A DNA stretch of 64,000 nt. It comes from Isoperla grammatica. Taxonomy: Eukaryota; Arthropoda; Insecta; Plecoptera; Perlodidae. The notes under the pieces are model-generated. The model saw only the letters and a list, made by a program, of their open reading frames with translations, was not told where the DNA came from and searched no databases. The stretch covers positions 35,474,608 to 35,538,607 of the forward strand of contig OX246739.1 of NCBI GenBank assembly GCA_945910005.1, given 5' to 3'. Below are positions 1 to 14,100 of the stretch, in pieces. Each line of letters opens with the position of its first letter. Position 1 is the first letter of the stretch. Made by a program: the position numbers and the translations under genes.

Positions 1-843
1 GAGTTTCTCATGGACCGCGCACGTCCAAAGCATTAGTGAGCTGGTCTTCAAAGGAAGCTCATTTATCACTTAATGGGCTTAGGGCTCGGCAGACGGTGCT
101 TGGCTTGGTCTTATAGTCGAGTTGGTCGGGGCAATTATAGCCTCGTATATCGTTATTATTAACTTAAGACGTGACGTTGCATTCTTACAACTCCTCCCCA
201 TGACCAATCGCTTAGTTACAAAGATTCAACAACTTGTTTAAAGAAACTTCCATCACGCCAAACACCATTTATAAATTTAGTCGGAATTGATTTTTTTTTT
301 TTTTTTTTAATAATAATGTCTTATCTTATTCAGTTGTGAAACTGATTTACAAAGGATGACAATAAATAAACTATGCACAGTTAATAATAAGACAATAGGG
401 AAAAAGACAACAAAATAAAATACCAAATGACAAAATGTGATACACCTTGGAGCCAGCTTTGTAGACTTGTGTCCGGAAAACTCTAACCGCCCCCTAAAAT
501 ATCTTCCTAGTTACGCCACTGGATGTGCGCCCTATTCTCTGACCAAGAACGTAATTCACTCGCACGCAGATAAGTAATTAGTACCAGCTTAACACTGTGG
601 TACTAACATACGTCAAACATGTTCGGCTAGGATTTACAAGGCAGTGACTCGACGCTACACAGCCTTGTTGCCACGCCCACTCTTTGTGGAGCATGGTAGG
701 ACTCCACTGAGTTAGATCAGCGGGTTGCATTGTCAAGCACACTGTAGAACCGTCCTCACACAACACGCTGATCAACCACTGTGGATTTTGGTGATTCAAG
801 TTCCAATTTAAATTTGCACTTACAATTTTATCACGATCTAGAA
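1..843. other. No gene seen
   Basis: AT-rich. A poly-T run near 288-308 and the possible hAT end at 506-521 are the only features. The 73-codon minus frame at 578-799 shows no recognisable family. Confidence 0.6.
506..521 (-). mobile_element. Candidate hAT-type terminus
   Basis: The minus strand reads CAGTGGCGTAACTAGG, a terminus seen on many animal hAT elements. A second end with the same 8-bp flank was not found in the first 500 bases, so the element is truncated, decayed or starts outside the window. Confidence 0.4.
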
Positions 844-1212
844 GTCCACCTACCTTTGGAACCCCCCGAATGGTCTGTTAATACTACTTTAATATGCTTT
901 TAAGTTGTCATAAATTAAACCAAAATATGTTGCTCACGAAAATTTATTGTTGATTCTCATGAATGTTTCTTTGTTCCAATAAGGTTTCCATTTATCAAAT
1001 GTATTATTTAATTTTTAAAAGTGTGTTGCAACAAGACGTAAATAAGAACATTTCAAAACCGAAAACATTCATTGAAACAAAGAAACTTTCATACGAGAAA
1101 GCACTAAATTCTCAATAGAAGTCTACGTAATTGGTGTTAAATTTTGACACTTTAAAACTAATTGAAAGCTATTTTGAGCACATACATCAGGGGTATCGCA
1201 GGGTAGGTGGAC
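844..1212. mobile_element. GTCCACCTACC-type MITE, copy 1, 369 bp
   Basis: Begins GTCCACCTACC and ends with the inverse GGTAGGTGGAC. A further inner inverted repeat (ATGAATGTTTCTTTGTT against AACAAAG-ACTTTCAT) makes the interior hairpin-like. No clear target duplication. The family also appears at 29108-29477 and partly at 42618-42730. Confidence 0.72.
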
Positions 1213-1317
1213 AAAAAATCTTGAAACGTCATCTGTGTAGTAGGTGCTATAGTAAACATGACAAGATTTTGTAGAATCAACTAGCATCTACGTTCCTTAT
1301 CAGCTCAGCCCATATAC

Positions 1318-1339
1318 AAGTACCATTTAAATGGTACTT
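1318..1339. repeat. Perfect 22-bp palindrome
   Basis: AAGTACCATTT and its exact inverse, with no spacer. Two further GGTACT copies follow within 30 bp. Confidence 0.85.
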
Positions 1340-4300
1340 ATGGTACTGGTGGTACTTCTTATGATAATTATATATCAACATACCAAATTAGTTACATTAT
1401 AAATCATGTAATAAAAATTAAGAGAAACGTAGATGTAGATTTTTATAATTAACCGTTTACTAGGTAGTTACCATTATACTCCCCTCTCTAGAATTGTAAG
1501 GTAATATTTGTACAGTAAATGAGCAAACTTTTCAAGATAATTCTAAGCGAGAAGACTGAGGTGGAAGTGACAAAATCCTACATTATGTCAACATTTAAAA
1601 ACACTCAACAGTCAGTCACTCAACGACTGGTGGGTGTCTTTTTGCGGGTTCTCCTGCGCGACCTGAAAAGAGAACACTAACTTAACTTATCTTTTGTACC
1701 AGTTTCAATGCGTCTCAAGATTAATTATTTGAGACTTTCAAGAAACAAAGACACTTCATGGTTCGTTAGGTGTTTGACAATAGAGAAGAGTTTCGTGGGT
1801 GTGAATTAAGTCGAGTTAAGAATAACGTTGTTGATGTAGCATATAATTAACATGCCGTGTTCTCACTGGAGTCAGAGTCACTTCTATGCGGCCATTAGGC
1901 CAGAGCGAACTGTCGCACTTCTAATGCGCATTTAACGCTTTTCCTATTGATATTAAAGAGCAACTTATGTGTTCATCTTGAAAACAATAATCAGTCATGA
2001 GTAGGCCTACTAAACAACCTGCCTAACTTTATCCAATCATAAGTTTTTTAAAATGGGTCTAGTATCGTAAAATATCGTATATAATGTTGGTATAACGCTT
2101 CGTTTTGCATATTAGCTGTTACTTTTCATATACTTACTACGTAAGCATTGCATTAAACATGCATTTTTCAGCGTGTCTTTCAATTCTAACTGAACGTTCG
2201 TAGAGAGTGCTTCTTAATTCTTAATATTGATGCTAGTATATAAAAACAAGGGAAGTAGTTCAAATTCACTTTCTTTTACAAGCACAAGAAACACAACATG
2301 TAAATAATGTCAAAAGCACATACATACAGTGTTTGCTGAATATCTTATATGGGAGCGAGACTACGGAGGCGTTCTTATTTGTGACTGTTTGGTTATATTT
2401 GATTCATGTGCATCCAGCTTGACGTAGAAACAAGACTACTTTAGGGTCTCGGATTTTTTCCAAGAAAACATTTGTTGATCTTTGGTTCGTTAAGATGTTT
2501 GTTCTGTCTTCTGTACGTATCGTGATGGAGACGCACAGTATCACTTTTGAATGTCGAATTCACAGAACATTATGTATTCATAACCAGTATGTGCTACGTT
2601 ATAGACAACGCAATTTTTAGAACATACAGAATTGGTACTTCAATGGTAGATTTTAGATGATAGACTTTGTTCCTGGGCTCAAAATATTGTGGGGCCTACT
2701 GACAGGGATTTTATTAAACTGCTGTGCAATAAACTTACCCAACACTAAAAATGTCATAATCCAATCTTGTCATAAAAGTATTAACAACTAGTAAGTAACG
2801 AAATAGAATATTGACACCACACATAACACCAAACACATACATCTAGAACCAAAATGCAATATTATAATATAAAATACTCAGAATGGCAAGTAACAGCTTT
2901 AATTCGGAATAATAATAATTAATGTAACATTTTGTATAAAATTAATATCATAATACATACAGTATTTGACCAACACTGCACAACTTTTGCTACCTATTTA
3001 CTTGATTATATTTGTAATTCACACATTGTCTGTTAATTATTTTAAAACTAATCTATACTACCAATTAACTAATTGAAAACAGTATAACACATAAACGAGA
3101 GATATGCGAGTAAAATAACATCATAACAAAGCAGAAAGCATCGAGTTATGTTTATCTTTATTTTCAATTACAACATGTATTGATGTATGAAAGTGGCGCT
3201 CCCTCCCTGCAGATACGCGTGCTAGGCAAGCGAGACAGGCATACTGGCTAATCTCAAGGGTGGCTCTCGGGCCGGTTAGCGGAATGAAGTTTCAGTGTTG
3301 TTGGCTCGGTCCGCAGTTTCGACAGTTCTTCGGTGTAATTACGACTGTTGCCGACCAAACCTCGAACTTTGCCAGGCACTAGCTAACTTGTGCCGTTCAC
3401 GGCTGCCACACACTACACAAGCCTAACGCGTAATTCGATTACCGGGTACATATAATGCAATTGTTGTCGAATAAATCTACCAACAACCCACAGGAATATA
3501 AAAAACGTTTCACACCGAACTCTTACAGACACCCTTCACATTATTTTTTAGCAAAACATTACTACATTTAGCTGGCAAATTATCTGCAGCGACTGATTAA
3601 GTAAATTAGGTCTTTCATTTTACATTTTGTTTATAATTCAAAAGAGATAAATTTTTGACTTGTTAGAAATAATTTTGGACTGAATAATGTCACGACCACG
3701 TCAAGAAATTTTAATAAAATGTATTAACAATTAAAAGAAAAATAATGAGTTAATTTTTTTAAAGCAAGAAAATGGAGTGCATCTAACTGCAGGACTATTG
3801 ATGTTGGATAACATCCTACATATGACCTGAAAGGTATTCAAAAGTATACTTAATACAATAGAGCTTATGCGCTTTTTTGTCTTTGTACAATCTATGATGT
3901 ACCTCGTTGCTAGCGTATTGTTACTCTCCAAGTTTTATGATAAAAAAACACATTTAGGAAAACTGCTAAGGAATACAGGTTTAGAATCCAATTTCTTATT
4001 TACCATTTAAATTGTTAGGAATTGATCTATCTGAATTATTCCTATACGTGTTGTTGTTTATTTGGAAATTCTATACAATAACGTTCATATTTCTGCAAGA
4101 ACAATATACTGAATAATAAATTGTCCCTCACTGGAATCAGTTGTGTAACTGAATCAATTTAATTTCTTTGGACCCGGCACCTCCACCAAAGATAGAAACC
4201 ACGAGGAATCATCACCAATCTAGAGTGAATAGTATTGTGTGATTTATTCCTTATAACCACACTTGAATACACTAATAAATTCCTTGTGTTGTAGTTCGTC

Positions 4301-6972
4301 CGAACAAGTGAGAACTAATATCCTGAATATTCTAAACAAGTAAATTAAATCTTCATTATGACATTTTTAAAAAGCAAATGTGATTACAATTACATACTCG
4401 TTATAAAATGTGAAATTGTTAAACCTCAAAGTGTTTTAATAAATGAGACCGTTTTACATGTCACAGCGCTTCATTTTCTAGCGTTAATCTTGCAAACATT
4501 TCATGGGGAAGAAAAGTAATTTCAACCACGAGAAGTCGCACAGACGAGGGAGATACAAGTATCGAAAACACAACGACAACAATTATAATAATAGCTTCCT
4601 CTGATCTTAAGAGTTCTTGAACCCGCTAAGTCTACCGCTTCATCCGTCAAACACGTTGATCAAAAGAGGAAACACTTGAATCACCGGTAGAAAACCTTTC
4701 AATATAATTTGATTGATACATCTAGTGTCAAAGAACTTAGGTACGAAAACATCAAAAAGCGGCTGAGCTGTTTGGATAAAGGTTCAATCTTGTTGAAACA
4801 TCGAGTGAGTGAACGAAAATTCAACCGATCGAATAGAGCGATGGGAGTGATTTTATAAGGGACGAAATTAAATACGTAACATTTTTTAATATCTACATTA
4901 GTAATGCATTTTTTTTGTCAGTACGGTAGTATAACTTGTTTGTACATTACATCTTTAAACTACAGTATTGAATTTTTCATAATTATAGGAATATTATAAC
5001 TATCAACTCGTATTTACCGATTAGGTGCTAGGACACTGCCATAAAGACAACACAAGCATAATTGTAAGTTATTACCAAATCTACGGAGAAAGTCCGAAAA
5101 GTTCCACGAAGGTCATTGACCTCGATGTTTCGGCTTGTCACGATTGGTCCTTTATTATATCATAAAGCATAATATTAACTTCGAAACATTTTTTTAACAA
5201 TTCCCAAACCACTTCGTCTTCTGGTTTTCAATAGGAGAAATTGCATGCAAGAGTTTTCAGCAAGCACCCTTTGCATACTGTACAAATCACTTGGGTGAAT
5301 GTGTGAAACAAATTATCGTCGATCAGGTGTGTGGACGCTATTTTCTTTCTCAAAGTATATATGAACATTTACCCTTGGGTTCCTGACTAACGATCAGCTA
5401 AACGTATTGATCACCGATAAAGTAGCCTATTCTTTATTATAGTATATCAACGATAAAATACAGAATTTCTTGGCGTGCATCCTAAAATTATTGAATGTCT
5501 GCTTGATTGATTGACTGAGCCGTTTAAATATCCCTTTTGCATAAATCAAATACAGTAAAATTTTATTTTGTTGGCCTTTGACTCTCCTACTTCCCCTTCC
5601 CCTACCATTCCCCGTCCCCTTCTCCCTCCAGCACGCTGGCTTCCGATTCCTGGAGCCATTCGCAGAAGTCACGTTTGAATTTTCCACAATCTATTCATCG
5701 TTTTTATTGCTGTCTATATATATGTATTGCATCGATCAAACGGGCTGATATTTTTCAAAAGATACCAGGGGTGGCTTTTTACTACATTTGATGATGGCTG
5801 CTATCAATTCCTTGGTATAAGTGTTTACAACCCAGACAGCTCGAGAAAAATGACAATCTAACGGTCTTAATTGTTTCATAATAATATGAAATTGAGTATT
5901 TTGGTATAAGGTGAAATATAAACGTTTGTAAACCACGGTTAAACTGAGCTACAGTAAACATATCAAGATCGATTTTAGCTCAGCCTAGAGGAGATCAAGT
6001 GGACCATGTAATCATGCTATAACCAAAGCCGCCAGCACGTGATTTTTTTGTAGAATTTGATTGTGTGGGAAAGAGATTTCGTGACCATGGAACAATTTTG
6101 TACGTTCGCCATTAAGAATCGTATTTTAACTGCATTGCATCTAGACGTTTACAAATGAATTTAACAATATCCTTCCGCCACTGGCTGGACTAGCCGGCGT
6201 TGCTACCAGGGTAGACAATAAGGGTCGATGGAAGGTGGAGGGGGGTGGGGGGGGGGGGGGGGGAGAATTCAATCCGGACCCAGCGGGAAATCTCGTGACT
6301 AGAGTTAGTACATCACCACAAAAATGCTTTGTCGCTCCAGAAAAGTTAAGTTTTAAGAGAGTTTTAATGTTTTAATTTAATTAACCTTCTTTCAAATCGT
6401 CTACAGCGAACAATACTGGTTAAGAAACTTTTATTCGAGTGAAATTAGTTTCTTTTGAACCAACAATCCCGAACATTTTAATCGCTTTATGACAAGTGCC
6501 AGCATAATACTCTAACTTGCTCAGGGTTGAACGTACAGTTAGGTAGAGGTGCTTTACTTTATAGCCTTAACACTCATAACAAACTAACTTCTCTCTACCT
6601 CAGTTGGAAACAAAGAAGTCATTAAAAGCAAATTAGCAGTTCAACGATTAAAGGTCCATTCCCAACCACTTAGCATAGCGATAAGCTAGAACTAAGGAAA
6701 TTGTTCACATCAACAGACTTACCCCCTGAATAGGCAACTACATGTGTATTCATTTCAAACTATTGTATTTGTTTGTTTCCTTTATTATTGTCCCACATGA
6801 TATGAGTTGTTGGAGGTTCTTAGAAGATTCAGAGTGTTACACCGACAAGAAATGCTTCTGTGAACCATTAAATGCATCAATGTATGAAGCGTACGTTAGA
6901 GTTCGAGTAGGATCACTTTCTTTGGGTTGTAAGTAGACACATGCACAATGAATGTGATGCACACACACAATA
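1340..6972. other. Gene-free AT-rich stretch
   Basis: Only short chance frames (up to 86 codons at 5427-5687). The GC island 3185-3450 and the G run at 6247-6263 are listed or noted separately. At 6171-6183 the minus strand reads CAGTGGCGGAAGG, another weak hAT-end look-alike. Confidence 0.6.
3185..3450. other. GC-richer low-repeat island
   Basis: About 265 bases with many CpG and no reading frame of note, in strongly AT-rich surroundings. Candidate conserved non-coding element. No direct evidence of function. Confidence 0.3.
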
Positions 6973-7350
6973 GGGAGTATTCACGTGACGTCACATCGGC
7001 CATATTAGAGGTCACCTATAGTACTATTTCAAGTTTCATTTAGCTGTCAATAGAAAACGAATAATATTGTTTACGGGGAAATATGACAAGTTTAAACACG
7101 TATATCCCCCGATAAAGTGTACGAAAATGATTATTGTATGCTTTTGAAAACGATTAAAAGAGTAATCGAGACAAAAGCGTTTAATTATGTTGATTTTAAG
7201 TGATAATAGCAAATCAAAGTTAGAGAACAGTTGAATTTGCATCAAAATCCAGCTGAAACATAGTAACAATGAACTTCCAATCACATGCCATTGTGGCCCC
7301 CAATGTGGCCACCATACCAAAGATTCCATACGCAATACGTGAATACACCT
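6973..7350. mobile_element. TA-flanked MITE, 378 bp
   Basis: Left end GGGAGTATTCACGTGACGTC, right end the imperfect inverse of AGGTGTATTCACGTATTGCG, each bordered by TA. Subterminal GGCCATATTAGAGGT and its inverse-like GGCCACATTGGGGGCC strengthen the pairing. The TA border fits Tc1/mariner-type or related elements. No transposase frame is present; the 99-codon minus frame at 7036-7335 lies wholly inside and is not convincing. Confidence 0.65.
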
Positions 7351-10300
7351 TATACTGTAGAGTATAGGGGCACGGTTATGTGTTTACCAATGCTTGCGTC
7401 ATCATAGACAAGGGAGATTTTGGCCAACCAAGTGGGCGTGGCTATCATATACCGACCGTTGGAAGAAAAATAGTTTGGAAGAATTATTCAGGAATCAGGA
7501 TATACAAACACAATAAAATAACTTCTTCCGTCGCACGTTTAGTGACCAATCACCGCGGTTCAGTCCGCCCGAATGTGACAGATTAAATTCGAGCGAAGCG
7601 CGGTGTGTTTAAGTTATAGTTTTTTTAGTTGTGTTTGTTATATTCTACTACCCGGTTTTTCTTACGTAAATTTCCAAAAATAAAAGTATATGACTGGTCT
7701 TTTTAGTTTTTATTTAAACCTACTTTTGAAAGTGTACACAATTGGATGCTTGTGCGCTTATCTCTTAATGACTTAGCATGCGATGTTCATTCTTCCTGAG
7801 AGTATAAATCTTATTCTGCTCTATGAGCGACCGAGACGAGTGAATGTGAATCAAACCTAGATGTTAGAGTTTGATAGAGACTTGTGATTCAACAGAGATA
7901 ATTAAATCTAATTGATATTCAAATCTAATGACTCTAAAGGCGAAAGCAAACTTGATACATTAATCTACAATTTGTTTAGTTTGAAAAGATCTTGCTTTCC
8001 AGTGTATACGAGAGTTAGTATATACTTGAAACACTAACTCCTGGCTAACGACAGCATTGAGTGCTTTGCAAGTGGAAGATAAGACTAGTTTATAGTTGAA
8101 CAGGAGTTGTACACTTGATACTTTGTTAACTTGAGCACCGAAAATCACATCTTGTTAATCATTTTCCTTTGGGTTACAAAATTATTTAGTACCTACTCTG
8201 TTTCTTGGCGTAAATGCAATTTAAAAGGTTGTAAAGGGTCTTGATTAGAGGGAAAATTTATCGTTTAAGTTTTCACGGTTTACGAACTTCTTAAATAACA
8301 ATTTGATCAGTGTATCAACATCGTAAAAATATAAATATGAAAAATGAATACAAAGAGTCCAGTATCTTAAATGTTTTAAACACGGATCAAACTTATTTGG
8401 CATGTTGTTTAAATCTATCGCTATGTATGTCGAATAGTCTTGTTTGCCTGTTGTTAACATGCAGTGCTACAAAGACTAGACACTTACCAATACCGTTCAA
8501 AAATAAAAACCACGACAAAATCATTTGTCAGCACTTTTAACGTGATTTTTTAAAGATTTTTTTAATGTTAATGCTTTTCAATAAAGTTAAAACAAATTTG
8601 AAAAGTGTCGCACTAACGAATGTTGATACACTAGTGTTCTACACGTGTTAGAACACGGGTAAATTAAGAACAAAATAACACAATTATCATTGAATCTAAG
8701 TTATTTCCATACAACACCAATCAATTATGTTAAGGGTATGTCCTCATATGTTTTTCTCATCAGTTTTTAAATATTGAATGTTATACTTATTTAACAGTAT
8801 AACAACGTGTGTTTTTTCAGTGTAGTTTAACGGAAACTTTCAAAATGAATAATACAAAATATATCATACATATATATATATATATTTTGGTACCGTAAAA
8901 CTTTATCTTTTCTACAACTGTGTCCAGTTTATCTGAGTCCGTCTAGTTTGGGGACTGGACAGTGATAAAACGCGCCGAATAGAAACTTCCACAGAGAGCA
9001 AATCTAGCTGCAATAAAGTTCTCTGAACGGATACAAATGTATTTGTCCTCAATATGTCATGAACAGATTCTTTACACAACACGAAGAATACAAATATAGT
9101 AAACTTATAAATAAATAAATAAAATTAAAATAAGCAACAACTATAAATTCTAGGTCTCAAACGAAGCATATTTCCAGGATATTTGAAATCAAGCTGATCT
9201 TAGCGAGTTTGATAAATGTAAGTGAAACAAATCACGGAAATCTTGAAAACGGTATCTTTTGAGGCATGTATAGCTGTTGTTGATGCAACCAAAACAAACT
9301 TACGAATAAATGAATACTGAACGCGGGTTTGGAAAGACACTCCCAGAATATACTGTTTAAAATCTAGAATTCTCTTTCGGTTTTTGTTAACTCAACTTGT
9401 ATATAGGCAAGAAAAAAGGGATCAATTATGTATCCAGGCAATTCTCAAGTAGCTGTGTTTTTTTCTTTCAAATAACAAGCTGATTTATTGGTTGTCTCAT
9501 TTGAAATTTCCTCTCTCCGTTTGTATCAAAATGCTTGAATTAATTGGTGAGCGTCTTCTGACAGCTTCAATGTGTAAATCCATTTTAAAAACAAATCATT
9601 GGAAAATGATCATTAATCGATGATTATATTGAGTTATCGGTGTCTTAAATCGGTAGCTAACATATAACGTTTTCTCTAATTAGAATCAATGGAAATTAAT
9701 ACATTTAAATGCATACACATTATAAATTAATATTATAAATTTAATCATGTTTCGTCGGAAACCTGTCCAGAGACAATTAACATGCACACAACTACACAAG
9801 AAGGCATTCAAAATGTAAATGTTTTGAAGATGACATATTTAAAGACACCTACACGTTTTGGGTTTCAAAATGACTATATTTAATATTTGAATAATCATTT
9901 ATTTTTCGAAAATTTAAAACAATTCAAATAAACTAATTGCCACTGTTTAATTATTAAGTATACATTTCATTGCAGGTGTTTTAATTTATATCTCAGTTCC
10001 TTAATATTTGCAGAATCCATTTCTTCCCGAGATGAGAAAACTCTTTCCTCCTAATGCCAAAAGAGTCTACGCCCTAAGGCAACCGAGCCAGGTACGTAGG
10101 ACAGAGATCAGTCCACACGGCCAACGACCACCGCGTGTTTCAATCATGCGAACACAACGACCAAATTCTCAACACATTTAGACGATTTAACTAAACTTAT
10201 TCTACATTCGGTCAATGGAGAAAACTTTCACTCCAAACGGGAGTTAAAAAGAATGGAAGGGTTCCCGGTTTAATATAATGGAACGGTTTGAATGTCAGAC

Positions 10301-10521
10301 GCGAGTAGCAACTTGTTATCAGCGGGTGGGTCGGGCGAAGTTCCTTGCGCATCTGGGTACAACATGGGGTTCATTTGTAAGAGCGCCATTACGTGAAAAG
10401 TCAGTCGTGGCTCCCAGCGGTTAATGAGTCTTGAGGAGCGGGCTTCGATTTCCGGCGCCGCAACGGGCGATAAAGGATAATGGGGGACGCGGTCAGAATG
10501 CTAAACACTGAATTAAGCCGA
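7351..10521. other. Gene-free AT-rich stretch
   Basis: Contains a short (TA)n near 8868-8885 and AT-rich sequence. The 68-codon frame 7380-7586 is compositionally plausible but unrecognised. No splice-bounded exon was identified. Confidence 0.55.
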
Positions 10522-11140
10522 CGCAAGAAAGATGCGGGGGTGGGAGAGATAAGTGTGCGCGTGCGCAGCGACGGTACTTTCAAGGTCAAGCACGAACAGG
10601 AGTGGGGGAGATCAGTATGCGCGTGCACAGTGACGGTACTTTCAAGGTCAAGCAGGAACAGGAGGGGGGGAGATAAGTATGCGCGTGCGTAGCCACGGTA
10701 CTTTCAAGGTCAAGCAAGAACAGGAGTAGGGGAGATAAGTATACGCGTGCGCAGCAACGGTACTTTCAAGGTCACGCAAGATGCAGGGGTGGGAGAGATA
10801 AGTGTGCGCGTGCGCAGTGACGGTACTTTCAAGGTCAAGCAAGAACAGGAGTAGGAGAGATACGTATGCGCGTGCGCAGTGACGGTACTTTCAAAGTCAA
10901 GCAAGAACAGGAGTGGGGGAGATAAGTATGCGCGTGCGCAGCGACGGTACTTTCAAGGTCAAGCAAGAACAGGAGTGGGGGAGATAAGTGTGCCCGTGCG
11001 CAGCGACGGTATTGTCAAGGTCAAGCAAGAACAGGAGTTGGGGAGATAAGTATGCGCGTGCGCAGTTACGGTACTTTCAAAGTCTAGCAAGATGCAGGAT
11101 TGAAGAGATAAGTGTGCGCGTGCGCAGTGACAGTACTTTC
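10522..11140 (+). repeat. 62-bp-period minisatellite with GCGCGTGCGC core
   Basis: About ten head-to-tail units of 62-63 bp. Each contains a purine-rich GGGGAGATAAGT block, an alternating GCGCGTGCGCA block and a GACGGTACTTTCAAGGTCAAG block. Because 62 is not a multiple of three, short open frames appear on both strands, shift from unit to unit and are not genes. GC content is much higher than in the flanks. Confidence 0.95.
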
Positions 11141-14100
11141 GGCGAGATACTTTCAATGCTAAGTATACATTAGATCCCTCTTTTCTTACGGTAAGGCGCG
11201 GTAATTACATCCGTTAGTATTGGGTAAATTGAAATACTGAAGACGCATGTACGTAGGCTAAGTGCGGCGTGTGTCATGCATGTGCATTCTGGGTATGAGG
11301 CAGAGGGACAGAGCAACTCAGGGACAGTTTGGATTGGGTAGTAACGTTTAAAGCAAGGGAATCTATTTCGGTATTTATGTGTTGTGCCAATTATTTAACA
11401 ATATTTAATATTTCAATATTATTTAACATATGGGTTGGCAGTCACTCCTTATGTTTGGAGCTGTGGTCTTTTATGTCAACCCCTATTCATTAAATATATC
11501 AATATAAATATTTAATAAATACATAATAAAGAAATAATTGGTGTTTATAAAGAAATATTATCATCAAGTAACACGCATGTGGTGCATCTGCCATGTCAAT
11601 GTGTGCTCGGGATTAGACAAGGACACAGATACGGGGTAGTTCTTAGCACTGCGTGCGATACAGGCTCGACCTAACCACCAGCGCCGCCGTCGTAGACGGG
11701 AGGAACTAAAAGTTTTTATCGCTTAAAATTTAGCCCATTAAAGGGAAAGTAAAACTCGCGAATTCCTGAAAAGGAAGATCTATATTCCCTGAAATGGTCT
11801 TAATTAGCCCGAGCGGAGTTTTTGCGGCGGGGTTGCTTATAACTCGCATCAACTTCGCTTCAATGTGCATTGTTACTTATTGAATCACTACAACTCGAAC
11901 CAACTAAAGTTAACTCGCCCACAATGCGGAGCGGAACTTAGCTCGCGTTTTTGGGCGTGAAATCTGATTAAACTTCGCTCAGGATATTTTACTATGAAGT
12001 TCGTTATTAAAAGTTTAAATCTTGGATTTTCTTACTAACTGCTCATAGTACAAATTGTGTAAGTTGGGCATGATATTATTAAGGAAAGTATAAAAGCACT
12101 AAGGAGACTCTTAAAGTACAACTACTGGATTAGTACGTCTAATAATTTAGTTCTATAATTAATTTCCACTACCAATTATTAAGATATATTGCTCCATATA
12201 TTAAGATGGGAGTAGAGATTATAGCAGCACGTAATGTACGTTTAACGTACGTTTGTAGAGTTGAGCAGGTTGCATGCTTAAGATTGTATCTCTCGCAACA
12301 AGCATCAGGTGGATAGTTTTACCTATTTAAAGTGACAGTTCGTTTGTCTAGAAACCCATCTAACTTGCCCGATAGATGTGGCACAGTGCCAACACACGGG
12401 GATTGTGATCCACCCACAAACAATCCTGGCTGACGTCATTTTGCCTTTCATTCTCGAATCAAATAAGAATATATACATAAATAGTAATACATACTGGTCG
12501 AACATGAATTCTTTATGACTGTGTATCCACGTATCACACGGAAACCCGATTAGAGTCTGTTAAAAGTGCATTAATAGAAAAATTCAAAATTATAACAATG
12601 TAAACAAAAATATGTTATCCCCTAGAAAAATTTTTCCTTCTCGTGTTGTAGGGTTGAATGTTTCTGTTTTTCAAAAATTATTATTTAATAATGAAAGATG
12701 TATTGCAGCAACAACAACACGTTACATTACAAAAGTTCCCTAATACATCTTTAAATTTTTTTACCTAAACTTTTCTCTTTCCTCTAAGGATTGGGATGAG
12801 TATGTGGCTGAATTTCGTAACACAACAGATGTTTTAAAGCATATAAATATATAGTTTCATAAAGGTGTATTACTCATCGTTTTGAGGTAAATCAACGGCT
12901 ATTTGTTTGTGTTTTTGGTAGGTTTTTCTCGTTAGGTTGGCTGAAGTCTGCTTGTCCCTTATTTACTCTGGGGCTGTAACATGTACTGGTCAAGATACCC
13001 TCCAACAAACTATCTCTCTTGCACATCATCATGCTCGCGATCCGGACGTTGCGTGTTTAGCTCTCTCTAGAGTGAGTTTTTTTTCTGCGGCCACAAGATA
13101 CAAATCTCTGCAAAAAGTACGAGATTGAAAGTGCTAAGTTTATCCAACGTCTAATTTTTTCCTGATGACGTCACAGACCTAAGCCCTAAGCACCGTTAAC
13201 TGGCGACTTGACCTAACAGATGTACACACAGTGCACAGTGATGTGAAGTGTACCACTACAACTACATCATCCTATGTGAGTGTACGTCGTGCATTTAGAG
13301 TCCAACTCAGCGGTAACTGGTTGTAAGCCATGTCGGGGACCCACCATTAAATTCTTGTTTTCATGCTAGCACATGAGACGAGAGAACAGTTTATGAACCA
13401 ATCAGACATATCCTAGCTTTCTGAATCAGAATGCTATGATAAGTTTTTTTTTCGCTTTAAGTACTTTATATACATTAGCAGACAGTCATTTATAAATTGC
13501 AAATACAGAAAGAAACGCTCGTTAGCACCACGCAGGTTTCACGTCAACATGAAAGCAAGTCTTGTGACTGCGCCTCTTACAACGCGAGGCTAAAGCAGCG
13601 CATGCAACCAGTCCTCAACATCCTCGCCTCGAGCTATGAATATCAGAGCGTTCTGTTACTTGTCAACCCCTCGAAATGAAAAAATTGCTCTTGCAACTGT
13701 AATCTGCATTCATATCTTGGGACGTACAGACTAATATACTCGATTAAACTTTAAACCAATTTCGTTTCCCTTTTTTAAACTTCCGCGGTCAGAATAAGCT
13801 ACACTAAACAACTTGTGTTACATCCTAGCTTTGTCGTTTTACGTACAAAACATAACATACAAGTAATAAAGGAAATTGAAGGAATCATCATAACATTTAA
13901 ACGTTTCAAAAGACAAAAGATTATCTCTAAAGTAGGAATTACGTTGTGAAGGGAAGTAAGTAGGACATTAATAAAAGTCAACTGCCTGTTAGAAAGTACA
14001 AGGGAATTAGAACGAGACACCGCTAGAGAGAGATCGTAAGAAGGCCCTCACATTTATTATGTTCGTTTATTTTTGTCTATGAAGTTGTGTATGGGGAATA

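Noticed and set aside
6171..6183. hAT-type end CAGTGGCGGAAGG on the minus strand
   Set aside because: Too short and no matching partner or 8-bp duplication was found.
10522..11140. CRISPR array
   Set aside because: Units are contiguous and nearly identical throughout, with no unique spacers, and the genome is eukaryotic.
10401..11173. Several 60-75-codon frames on both strands
   Set aside because: By-products of the 62-bp minisatellite; the frame shifts with every unit.
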